Assembly: GCA_035041965.1 (NCBI GenBank) | Contig: JAPYMA010000996.1 | Location: forward strand, 1-64,000 | Direction: 5' to 3' | DNA length: 64,000 bases | Source of the DNA: Anisakis pegreffii | Lineage: Eukaryota > Nematoda > Chromadorea > Rhabditida > Anisakidae | Part shown: piece after piece, positions 33,901 to 45,356 of the stretch | Layout of the letters: the number at the start of each line of letters is the position of its first letter | How positions within the stretch are numbered: the stretch's first letter is position 1 | Translations under genes and position numbers: made by a program | Notes under the pieces: model-generated | What the model saw: only the letters and a program-made list of their open reading frames with translations | Databases searched by the model: none | What the model was told of the DNA's origin: nothing

Positions 33901-36853
33901 GTGGCTTCCTAACTGCAAATGCAAATGTTACTGTACGTTTGAAGCTCAACTAGATCAAAATCAGTGGAACTGTAGTTCTGATTCAATTTCAGTTGCATCA
34001 GCAATGTGCTGGACGTTTGTAGGTTCAAATGTTAAACTGAGTTTTGTGTTTCGATAAGAAATGATCAAACGATGAATTGACATGGTATTACATATTGTAT
34101 CACAAGGAGGAATGAAATCGCATAGCACTCGAAAACACTCCTTCAGTCACGCATAACACTGATCGATCCACGAAAGTACCATCGTCGTCACCGTTTCATG
34201 GTACAAGCGATGGAAGCAAAAGATAACGAAAAGGATCGAAAGAAGATTTGGGATGATGAGCGTGCAATGAAATTAGATGTGGTACAGTCTATCCGCATTT
34301 CAACATCGTCAGTTAACATGCATTCTTATAATAAGCTCCATAAACTATCGAATCTTAACGACTAGGTCAAATCGGCCATATATCGCTCATTATAAAGTTG
34401 CATCTCGATGGGAATGTGCAGCTGCATTATGCAACTTCAGCAGTTAAAATTAGTCCATTCAAAAGATAGTGTGATGATTCTTCCAAAGAACCGTAATTCG
34501 AAAAAGATGCGTTCGTTCCGGTGCCTGATGTTGTAGCGCCGTCACTAAGGGCACAACACACGTTACCATATATTCACGCTGAATGGCTCTCACTTACAAA
34601 GAGATTGAGTGACACTTGGTAGCACAATGCAACAAAACGCTGAGTCTAAACCTGACCATGAGTCCGAGCTTCTGACTAAGTCTAGCCCAGCCCAAGTCTA
34701 ATCCTAAGCTCAACTGTGTGCCTAAGCCTGAACGTAAGCTTAAGTCTACGCCTAAGTCTAAGCTTGATTGTGAGCTGAGTACGAGCCTCTACCTAAACTA
34801 ACAATCTTAAGCCTGAGTCTAAGTCTAAATTTACGCTTACATTAACTGGTGCTAAAACTGCAGTCTCAACGCTTTCTTACGATGCACTGAAGCCTAATGC
34901 GTTGCATTGTAATCCTCGTACTCATACAAGCATATGGAATACACGCTACTCGGGGACTTTGTGTGATGTTAGTGATGAAGATACTCATTCAAGCCAAAAA
35001 CAAATTACGAGTGAAATATCACGGTGGATTCCCTCTCAGGCTTAGACTTATACCGGTAAACCATCTAATTATTTGATTGAAACCTTATTGTGGTAGAACA
35101 GAATTACCAGTTCTTTCAATGGATACCTCAGACCGATGTGAAAACAACCTGATCCTAAGTCCAAACGCCATTTCCACCATTCAAACAAGATATCGCTCAG
35201 CACGACAGTTGCAGTGGGAAAAATTAACCCATAGCGTCTCTGCGCACTTAAACGACAGGTCATGCATGACTCAATCAAAAATCATTCTACTGAACTGGTA
35301 ACTATCGTGAAGGCACCACTAGTCTATCGATTCCATTTAGCAAATTGATTGATTAATAAAGCTATCGATTTTTCGAAGCAACGTCACACTCCCCATTTGA
35401 AATATCTCACATTGGATTCTTTGAAAATGTCTATCTGATTTCCTTTAAATATGATTTTCAATGCAGCACTTTTCTGGCCATTCAAAATAATATTTGATCA
35501 TCCAAAATACTCACCAATTTTATATGAGTGCAAAAGCGTTTTCAAGTGAATTGTCAACTTTAGTGAAACATCCTCACTGAAAACAGCCGCCGGAATTAGC
35601 AGCAGTACGAAAAGCCTATCATCAGTCTCAACGAACAAGGGTCAGCAGTTGTCTGAGTCATCTGCGTCGAATCTGTTGAATGCATCAACAAACAGCAGCA
35701 CCAGTGATTCGTCTGAGTCGTTACCTTCCGGTCCAGTGAGTGATAAAGCGACGAATGCACCTGCGGCCGACGATTCGGATTTTGACTGTGCACAAAAGAT
35801 TGAAGAACTTACTGAGAAAGTGAAAATTGCTATGAGTCAGTTGATTAAGTTTGCGCATTTTTATGAAACACAAAACAGAGTTACCAAATTTTTAAAAACT
35901 CAGAGATAGCTAAAGGTTTACGGCATTCCAATAATTCAGTTGTTGTTTTTTTTTGGAAAGCGTACATTATTTGACCGCGTAACTTCGTGGAGCATACTTA
36001 GCATTCTTTAGCATTATTTGACAGCGTTTTCGGCATAGGATTATTACTGAGACTATAGACTGCAGCGCTTAGTAACGTTCAACCAAAGCGCTCAATTGTC
36101 GTTCTCTCGCAGATCGCTTCGAATGATTACTCACTCACTGCTTGCATCGTTCAATAATACGCGTGAGAGCAATGATGCATTTCTGATCGGTAAAAAATTG
36201 CTGCAAATACTCGCAGAGCTGCAGTTGAAAAATTTGATTGGTTTCACAGCGAGTTGGTTGTTCGGATTTATTTTCAGGTGAAAAAGTAAAAGAAAGCCAA
36301 AAACTGATCGACGTTGTAAATGAAGTCAAAAAAATTGAAGTTGACTTGGATCGAACCGGTGCACAGTGCAAGGACTACAACGATAAAGTTGCCTACGAAG
36401 AAGCACAATGCAAAGTGAGCATTTCCACTAAAACGATTCGCATCGTTTGTTCATTTTTCAAATCCTTGAGTTCTAAAAATCTAGATAAGTGATAAAAGCC
36501 TAAACGTGAGGTTGAACCAACCAACCAACCAACCAACCAAGAGTTTCACATTTGAACCGATACCAGTGGAGACCAATATGACAAAGATAAGTTCGGAGGC
36601 GTGTTGAGCCGAATAATTTGAATAACCCCTCTCTGTACCGCAACTTCCCAGTATCCCCTTTCAAAAAAAAAGCTCATTTCCCCATTCCCTAACAAGAAAC
36701 ACCTTCACAGAAGCAGTCCGCCACTATTCCTATTCTGTTATGAGCTTGAAGCAAACGCATCAGTACAAGATTAGATGGAATTTGCAGGCGATTCAAGAAC
36801 GATGTGACCAAATCAATAATCAAATTCGACGGATCCGTTCCGGATCACGGTGA
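30926..36853 (+). CDS. MSP-domain protein with C-terminal coiled coil, 311 aa
   Basis: Model: exons 30926-30971, 33569-33713, 33827-33932, 34147-34281, 34441-34492, 35587-35835, 36278-36414 and 36788-36853 (936 nt, 311 aa); every junction keeps phase. Residues about 40-150 form a major-sperm-protein/VAP-type beta sandwich: VAVEPLQLVFEP, then IAWRIRTNAPTRYVVLPTSG (the VAP pattern of TTAPRRYxVRPNSG), then HRRHRFMVQAME (VAP: KHKFMVQ). Residues about 155-235 are Ser/Asn-rich and disordered; about 240-311 are a charged coiled coil (EKVKESQKLIDVVNEVKKIE). VAP proteins end in a membrane anchor; none is seen here, so this is a soluble MSP-domain protein. The 17-codon exon 34441-34492 and the first exon are the least certain. 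The 2.6 kb first intron contains an antisense frame, and the intron before 35587 holds telomere-like repeats. Confidence 0.78.
31342..31521 (-). CDS. Antisense exon candidate inside MSP-gene intron
   Basis: Minus strand: after TATGTGTTCAG, 59 codons (HYFDLLLKFLQEFRSLLLQC, then NLECSDLQVQLLLRLSY, ending ETHRLNNLI) to TAG. Strong amphipathic-helix pattern. GTCAGT directly follows the TAG, so the segment could also be spliced. No upstream exon could be linked. Unrecognised. Confidence 0.32.
   Translation of the reverse strand, partial: HYFDLLLKFLQEFRSLLLQCNLECSDLQVQLLLRLSYSMKKVQGALKAPNETHRLNNLI
34641..34840. repeat. Degenerate interstitial telomere-like hexamer array
   Basis: About 200 bases read in six-base steps as variants of GCCTAA, the complement of the nematode telomere unit TTAGGC: GCCTAA GCCTGA ACGTAA, GTCTAC GCCTAA GTCTAA, GCCTGA GTCTAA GTCTAA. 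Perfect units are rare, which indicates an old array. It lies in an intron of the MSP-domain gene. Confidence 0.7.
36519..36541. repeat. CCAA microsatellite
   Basis: Five tandem CCAA units in an intron of the MSP-domain gene. Confidence 0.85.
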
Positions 36854-37452
36854 ATAATGTGAACAACGACTACTTTAAAATGTGAAGACTCGTGTGTGAG
36901 TCATTGACTATTTAAAACACAAAGAATTTTTCTGCAAATCATTCTCATGTGTGTAATAATCATCGTTAACAAATTTTGACAATGTATATAATTTACTGCA
37001 ACAATTCGAATTCATCACATATTTATATGTAATAACAATATGACGACGCGTAAAAGTACCTTTAAAAAATTCTATACATCCATCCGATACAGTCACATTA
37101 ACCAAAGTTCATCTTCAACCAAAAATATTTCAACCAAAGTTTCATTTCAAATGGAACCCCGCAAGACAACGAAAACATGTTACTGCTCAGATCATCGTTC
37201 AATGCACTGATGAGGGACAGACAATTATATACAAGCCGAATCACAACCTAGCTCAGGCTCGATAATATCAACAATACTGCTACACCGTTTCATTTCCAGT
37301 AAAACTTCCTCTCCACAAGATTTCCTCGGAAACGAGTGATGCATTAATGCTATTAGTCTAATATCATTGATGAAGACTTTTCATATTCCCAAAGAACAAC
37401 TTCAACTTATTCAAAGTCGTACGAACAATACAGATTGAAGGATGTTGCTGGT
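36854..37452. other. Convergent 3' intergenic region
   Basis: Lies between the stop of the MSP-domain gene (plus) and the stop of TFIP11 (minus). Holds both 3' UTRs; no other feature seen. Confidence 0.5.
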
Positions 37453-40400
37453 TCAGCAAATTGTAAGAAGATGATCGAGAGCGATCGGTGCCCATTGTTG
37501 TGCATCAGTGTTGAATGCGAAGATGACGTTACGATCCAAATAAATCGACATATGTCCAAATGTGAACACCCGTTTACCATCGTAGAACTTATTACCTTGA
37601 GGCGCAAACAAAACGCCTGCTTGACGTGCTCGTAACTCAAGTACATCCTGCAAAAAACGTGCCAACTTAGTTTTGGCATCAAAAACACATTCTATTACCA
37701 TATGTGCGCGCATGACTAGAGGAGTTGCAAAATGGATTTCGCGCGAGTACAACGAATGTTTCCTTTTATATTATTCGAGAGTAATATCCACGAAGCGAAC
37801 ATTCCGGTTGAAAAAATTTATGCCTCATCGAGTAATGACACTTCAAAAAAACGGTTAATTTGGTCGGCTAGAAGTATGCCTCCAGAATTTATAGATAGGA
37901 CGAAGAAAAGACAATACAGGAATATTTTGCCAAAATACTGCTTAAACTGAACAAATGATGAGGGAAACAAAACCGTACTTTGAAGGAGAGTTGTGACTGC
38001 AGTGGTGGTGGAGGTCGATGAGGTAGTCCAGGTGGTGTGCCACTGTGTATCATACCAGATGGCATTTGTGGATGTGGAGGTAGATGAGCCGGAGAAGCAA
38101 CACTCTGAGGTTGGGGTTGACGACTGATGCGTAGTCCTTGTTGAGCTTCATTCATTGCTAACAGTGCGCGCATCAACTGTTCTGAAAATGATTTTTCACA
38201 ATACCTGATCCGTATCCCATTCAACGGTAGCTTGAAGGAGAGTTGTGACTGGAGGTCGAAGAGCTAGTCCAGGTGGTGTGCCACTATGTATGGATACTTT
38301 GTGATACTAAGAAATATGACTATTGCTTGAATGTCAATCGCAATATTTACTTCCAGATATAGTTTTGAACTGAACACGTCACGCAACAACCCAATGCTTA
38401 CGCTTTCATGGATTTCACAGACACGTCAACTAACTTTACAATAGAAAGATTTGATAAAATCGACAGTGAGCCTTTTCGCTATCGTTCAAAATTCGGTGAT
38501 TTCAATCAAGAGAGTCATTTACTTTGTGATACTAAGAAGGTTGCCACTGAGAGTTCGTTACAAGTGACATGATCTTCTGTTACAGAGGTCAGCAAAATAT
38601 ATTCCTGTCATAGGATAAAGTTCATGGGACTTTCCCAGGCTAATTGTAAGGCTACGAAGTATTAATCAAGATGGGTTAAGTTTCGTTTCGTCCGAATATG
38701 ACCGTCAATCGGACGCATGGCCGTCACGTCACAACTGCACTTAACGAGTGAAAACAATTTTCTGATCCCGAAATTGTACGAAACGGATCACTCACCGGCA
38801 TTTCAAAATGGAAGAAAGTGAAGAAAAAAACGAACCTCGAATAACGTGAAGTGACGAGATTTCGATTGGGAATCGACCTTTCCATTCGTTATACCACATC
38901 GCCACCTCTTCCATTACCACACCAGGCGCTTCTAACCACATGCATAATGTTTCGTACCACTGCAATTCACCAGCTTATTTCTTTCAACTTATTTATCATT
39001 GTTATTATGTTTGTTACATATTACTTTCATTTATTATCTAATGCGTTCACGAATGCTAAATACTCAATCGACCAAACAATAGATAATAATGCACACTCAA
39101 TCACAGAACAACACAACACGGAAACTGTTAATGCTATTTCAGGCAGCAGTCAGCACTCGAACCTGCATCTTTATAATACCTTATAATAATATAGAATACT
39201 AAAATATACTCCGCTCTATACTCTAATGCCAAACAATCAATTATATATTCATAAAGTACAAATCTCGACCCATTAGTATTCCTTTGTGAATTAAGAAAGA
39301 TTCATAAAATAATAAATATATCTCACAATAAAAATGTCAGAAAAAACTTACCCTCGGGAAGAAACTTCTTACGAATATACCCGCAATATTATCGGCACCC
39401 AACATTTCCACCCACGACAAGGTTGCATAAAATTCAACATAACGCTGAAATATTACATATCATATTCTTGACGCAAATCGAAACCGTTCACATCAATTTT
39501 TCTGTGATTAGTAATGAGAATACGCTTTAAACGTATCACTGAATCCGCGTGACCAGAACAGTGTTCCAATAAGAAGGAAACAAATGTTTTGAACATCATT
39601 CAAATTCACTCTGCAGTAGTGCAAAGCAATCAATCATTGAATATTTCCACGAGAACAAAACCGGGAAAAAACCTTATTCTTGGTGGGGTCAAAATCCATT
39701 TCGCGTAACGCTTTTTCGAGTTTTGGTGTGATATTTTGCGAGAGAAATGCTGACATTGTTGCCGCTGCGAAGACACCCTTCCATGGACGAAGCATCGATA
39801 AGGCGCTGTAAGATTAATGTGCAAAAATGGACTAGGTTAGTACTCAAACAATATTAGTAATAACGATAAGAAGGCCGTCACAATTACAAAGCGATTCAGC
39901 TAAACGCTTCACGACAATCTGATCACGAAAAAAACCATCACTTTCATTACAGAAAAATGTACTGATAACAATGCTAACATAATCACTAAGATAAACGAAT
40001 CAACAAAATTACTGTTCATCTGTAAAACTCAGATGAATCTGGTACGCCCAAACTGATACAGAGACATTTTTACAATCGCTTCCAAATGTATTTGAGGTGG
40101 CTGCAAAAATCAGTCTCCATCCGTCTGAGCGTTCAACTAAACTTTTTGGAAGAATCATTTCTAAAGATAGCCAAACAATCGCTTGGCACATATTTCGTCA
40201 CTTACCTATGATCTGTAGGATTCCATTCTCGTAGTGCCTTTGCTAGCTTTTGGCGGATAGGTGAGAAGACTGGTTGCAGACGATCACCCATAATATCGAG
40301 CCATGGATGCATCCATGTATGAATTGGAATATGGTCAATCAACGGATTCCATTCCTCGACTTGAGCCGAAATGCGCGGGATCACTATCTAAAATTTATGA

Positions 40401-43400
40401 AGTAGAACATATTGATTCACACACAGACAAAGTCACATGTTAATTATCTAATAAGAAAGAAACACAACAAAAGAAAACTACAAGAACTTTTCAAATAATC
40501 GTTTGCCTCCCGATTAAGTGTATTTTTTCGCCGTAAACTGAACCAACCACCAATCCAATCACTCATCAACAAAACGACGAGCGAAATGTACAAACGAATA
40601 GATGACCTGTTCAAGAAGATTCTCGCGCATCCAAATTGGCAGCAACGACAACCATTTGTCGACTACAGACAACATCGACGTGGCATCATCTCGTGGATCC
40701 CACCTCAACGCTGCACGTCTTATCGCTGGCATCCAACCATCCCACAGCAGTCGCTCGAACGGAGACAAATTTTCTGCATAAAACAATGATATCACTTCTA
40801 TGATGATCTCTTCTTACTGAAGTTCGGATGCTAAACTCGGAGATATTTTAGAGAACACTAACGTATGGAGAAAACTAATGATACACATTATGCATGACGT
40901 TCTAAAAGCTCAGACACATCAACATTCATCTAATTGTTTCTTCACAAACAAAGGGTGCATTTGTAGATAGTTGGGATGTTACTCCTCCGGCTACACCATT
41001 CAATCACTGTTTGTTTTTGAAAAAATCTTTCCTTCAAAATAACACTTCTCATCAGCAGGTTTCGACAAATAAAAATAATTCATTCACATAGCAATTTGAA
41101 AATTTCAGAAGAAATATCCTCCTTGTGAGATCGGCGAAAAACAATGAACTCAGTCAACTAATTGAATATGTGCAACGTTCGTATAATTCTCAGTATTAAC
41201 CTAAACTTTTCGTTGTTCCTAGCACGAAGCGTTCTTCAGCCTCCAGAATCTTTTTCCAATCAGCCATTAGCGCATAACCATAATCGACTTGTTTCTCATC
41301 CAACGGATCCCATGACGCGAAATGTTTTTGAATCTGAAACGAACCGATCATATCAACTGTTCATATCGATGACTAAGATTGCTACTCTAGCTCTAACTTA
41401 ACTGATAACAATTTCAGAAACACTCACGCAAGCTATTCATAATATGACCAAAATGATCTATTAGGATCAACTTTATGGAACACAAAAAGAAGGAAGACAG
41501 CGTGTCAGAGCATTGAAATTCGAGTTTGAACAGCCACTTATGCATGACACATCGATAGCATCAAATCTTAAAACAACAAACCAGTGGCAATACACTAGCG
41601 ACTGCCACTTGATCCAGATTGAACAATCGATATTCCTCATAATAATCTTTCTGTAATTTTTCGAACAATCCACGACATTTCTGCAGCATTGGCTCACTGT
41701 CACTGTCGCTGCTACCAACCTCGATGCCTCTTGAAAAACTGAAGTGGAAAATTTATTTCATCACAAATCTACCAACCAACTGATTTTCAGTCGCAGTTCA
41801 TTTCGGCCTAGTTGCTCAAACTCACTAAATCCGAACCACTCACGAAATTCGGCTTGAACTGCAATGACTGCTTTCGCAAACTGAATCATTCTGCAGCTAC
41901 CAATGGATTCGATTTGAATTAGATTCACTACATTTGGGAATGAAATGAAATGACATGAAAGCAAGAATCGATTCCGAATGCAACAAGCACCTACACAATA
42001 TGGACAGATTTGAATGTAACAATCTCAGATTTGAAAACAGTAAATTTCAGATCTTCACTTCTCATCTGCGATAAGCAAATGAATTTGAAAAGAAACAAAC
42101 TTCTCCAGCATCTCCAAAACCTCCTTCATTCGCTTCTGTTCATCACGCTCCTTCGTCAATGCCACATTCAACTGCACTCGATCATTCTCTAATGCTGTCG
42201 TCTGATCCTGCAATCACCTCTTTTTGCGCACACAAAATGTTACAATCGATATGATTTGCCACACGACGATGTTTCATCTGTGGAGGATTTTTCTGCGAGC
42301 TGATGTGTTCAATTTCGATAAGATGAAACTATGCGAATCACACGATGCAACTATCGTACATTTTTAATCGTTATTACTGTTATGCCGTTTAAATAGAACA
42401 GTTTAATTTGCTAATGAAACACAAAACCGAAGTCACTGATGCTTCATTCAATGTCTAAGGCAGAGTTTGGCGATGAAAATCGAGTAATTTAGAAATGTCA
42501 TGTGTAATGAGTGACATATTTGAGAAGATTCCTTCATCACTGAATCTGAAACAACCGATGAAATGCTGAAACAAACCTCAAGAAAACGTAATTGATGATT
42601 ATTGGCGCGTATCGTTTCTTCAGTCATATCAACCAACGCATTCAAATTATGCATCAATTCAGGCACATCGAATGCGAGGTGCTCTTTTTCTGTTTCGGCA
42701 ACTGCTCTGTAAACAAAAGACATAAACCATGTTCTAATTGTTCAAGAAGAGCAACGCTGCATCCAGAAATGCTTTAATCATTTCTGCTGTCCTCAACGTT
42801 AACAATATTACGCAAATATTCCACTAATTTGTTAGCAATCGTATCACTGATACAGATCGAGATCTATCAATTTGCTGAAGGTTATCCAAAACAATAAGTC
42901 GTCAATACTCTTAATTCATTTTTGACGGCTAATTAAAACAATGTCTTATCTTTTAAAAAAACCTTGTACAAACGTATTTCTTGGATGGAAATAAATTATC
43001 ATCAACGAACAGTAAAGTACAAACCGTGTTTTTGCAGCGTATGCCTCATATCCCGAGTACACTTTTTGCTCTTTTCCAGTCATATCGATTACCTAAAATG
43101 TCAATTTCAAATTCACTCTAACTGATTCACAATAATACTTTCAAAATGTTTATGGTGCAATGGAAGACTAATTTAAGCTTTCAGTGGCGGAATCAGTATC
43201 ACCTTCTGAGTGCTGATAACACGAAAACGATGGAAAAATTGAATGACAATCCTAGTAACATCATGCTCATATGTGTCAATCACCATGCAAAAATGAACTG
43301 AAACGATTTAACAAAAGATAAAAATAATCGAGCGCACTTTGATTCCAGAAGACACTTCGAGTCGTTTCTTTAGTGTACCACCCTCGGCGATAACCTCATC

Positions 43401-45322
43401 GATTGTTTTGAATTGATACGTGAGCGATTTCCGAATGCCACCAACTCCTGCTTTCTTCCAATTGCCGCGACGTTGTTTCGTGCCACCGGATACTTCCTCA
43501 AGCGTTTCAGCATCATCTTTTCGCCGCTGAGCGTCGGCTGCAGATTCTGAAGCACACAACAAAAGTATTAACGGAATCTTTAGCACAATGAGGAAATAAA
43601 TTGATTTGAGTTTCAAAATGACCATAAAAAGGCATCGGAAACGAGATCAGTATCCGTCGCATCTGATGGCAACTTGAACATCAGATGGGCGAGGCTGAAC
43701 TAGAGTAATAGGTATAAGGTTCAGAAAAAAAAGGAAATTGATCCAGTCGATTGTTGGATCAATGACAATGAAACGTCAATATTAACAGACATTCAAAATT
43801 GTTTACCTCCAAACTTCGGTCCTTTCGATTCCTTACCATATGCACCAATTGCGGCACGTCCCGGCCGTAGCACTGCCTGAACGGGCTCCACGATCCCCTG
43901 CTTATTCGCGCCAAGACCTTGACCAGGTATGTATCCCATATTTCTCATCATTTTCATCAACACGTCGGTTTTCGAATGCTTCGCCCAATCGGCAAATTTA
44001 TCCGGATCAACCGTACTGTGCACTGTTCTGCGAATATCATCATAACATTAATCATAAAAACTGATAAAACGAATTCGGCATAATAAGAACGAACCAAAAT
44101 CAAATATGTAAATCTGTTGAGTCAATACAAAAAAATTAATTGAGGACACCACTCTCGACTGTTGTGTTATGTGAGCAAAGAATCGACCTCCTTTGAAATA
44201 CGATATTCGAGGACAATAAAATTTTAAATGTAATCAGTAAAGAAATTTTGCGAAACTGCAAACCGGAAAAGTGCAATGTAAGAAAAAGTTGAAATTCACA
44301 ACGAGACTCACAGTAAAGAACGTCGTCGAAAATAAAGAAAAAAAAGCTCGGTCAATGAACGACAACATCAAAGAATATCAAAAAAACGAACGATGACCGC
44401 AGACCAGCGAACACATTAGCGCCCATCTGTCGTTTCGTTGTTGTACGACGTGTCCGATGTTGGTCGAAGCGGATCGGTTCATCGTCATCGTTCTCTTCTT
44501 TCGACTAAACATCTTCATTAGTGCAGTTTCGATTAAATTCAAGATCGGATAATAATATAATTTCATACACTATGATAGCAATGGATTGTGATCTGTTGAA
44601 AGGGGAAAATCCGCTGTGGTGACCCATGAGGAAAAAAGTCCAAATGAGAAGGTTAAGAGAACAACTTTCAGAAATATTTTGGAAATGCCATGGTGAATTA
44701 TGCCTGGAAAGCATCATTAAAAGGACTGTCATTTCGGGTAGGCGATATGTATACGTGCAACAACTTATCCTCACGTTATTCACCATTCAGGTACATTTAA
44801 ACGTGATAAAATCAGAAGACTATTTGGACACTGACCTCTCCTTCGATGCGATTACCATGCTTAACACCACCACTGACGAACGCGACTGGTGCCGAGTAGT
44901 TCTTGCCTCGCTTTCCCGACCTCGTTGCTGATCCAAATCCAGCATGTGAATCCTCTTCGTCATCACTCTCTTCACGATCAGCCCAAATACCTATTGAATT
45001 TGAGGCTATTATCATTGGATCAACACATCAAATCATAATTTGTTACTTTTTTACGAGATATCAAGTCATACATCAAACCTTATTCATTTCAGTCAATTAT
45101 AACTGATGAATTTCTGACGAAATGACGTAAGAATCCGAACAGACGATAAAAATACGACAACGCAGTGAACGAATTAGAGACATGAAAACAGAAGTTCAAA
45201 CCATAGAGTTGTTGATTTTTGGAAAGTCCACGTCTTGCGTCCGGATTGATCGCGAATTCGATATCGCGATCATCAATTTCAAATCTTTCCATGTCATCCT
45301 CTTCATCTGGATCAATATTCAT
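37453..45322 (-). CDS. TFIP11: TFIP11 (tuftelin-interacting protein 11), G-patch splicing factor
   Basis: Seventeen exons (high to low): 45322-45202, 44990-44836, 44504-44392, 44027-43807, 43546-43338, 43092-43025, 42706-42577, 42207-42101, 41738-41582, 41333-41207, 40773-40607, 40387-40206, 39805-39673, 39444-39352, 38959-38836, 38181-37979, 37647-37453. They total 2505 nt, 834 aa, all in phase; human TFIP11 has 837. Acidic N terminus (ERFEIDDRDIEFAINP); IWADREESDDEEDS; G-patch at about residues 135-185 (MGYIPGQGLGANKQGIVEPV); KVIDMTGKEQ-type motif at about 272; coiled coil at about 320-370; GCFC domain at about 380-660 (EEWNPLIDHIPIHTWMHPWL); and the typical C terminus (TFGHMSIYLDRNVIFA). 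Family role: with the helicase DHX15 it takes apart the post-catalytic spliceosome (the Ntr1 role in yeast); C. elegans stip-1. Exon 16 codes a Pro/Gln-rich insert absent from the human protein. Divergent from akirin. Confidence 0.96.
38231..38290 (-). repeat. Partial duplicate of TFIP11 exon 16 in the adjacent intron
   Basis: CTTGAAGGAGAGTTGTGACT and TAGTCCAGGTGGTGTGCCAC recur here as in exon 16 (37979-38050), with an 11-base deletion and a few changes. It lacks splice sites of its own and its frame is altered, so it is a relic. The nearby 19-mer TACTTTGTGATACTAAGAA also occurs twice (38291 and 38520). Confidence 0.8.
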
Positions 45323-45345
45323 CTTGACTTTCTTGTTTACTGACC

Positions 45346-45356
45346 ACTGAAATGTG
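45346..45356 (-). promoter_or_regulatory. Probable spliced-leader acceptor of TFIP11
   Basis: On the minus strand CACATTTCAG precedes the start codon (45322) by 24 bases, with no GT-bounded upstream exon in frame. This is the expected position for a nematode trans-splice acceptor; inferred. Confidence 0.5.

Noticed and set aside
37407..37688. Overlapping minus frames at the end of TFIP11
   Set aside because: Only the frame ending at 37453 carries the conserved TFIP11 C terminus; the others are shadows.
38851..39186. 111-codon plus-strand frame
   Set aside because: Shadow of TFIP11 exon 15 on the opposite strand.
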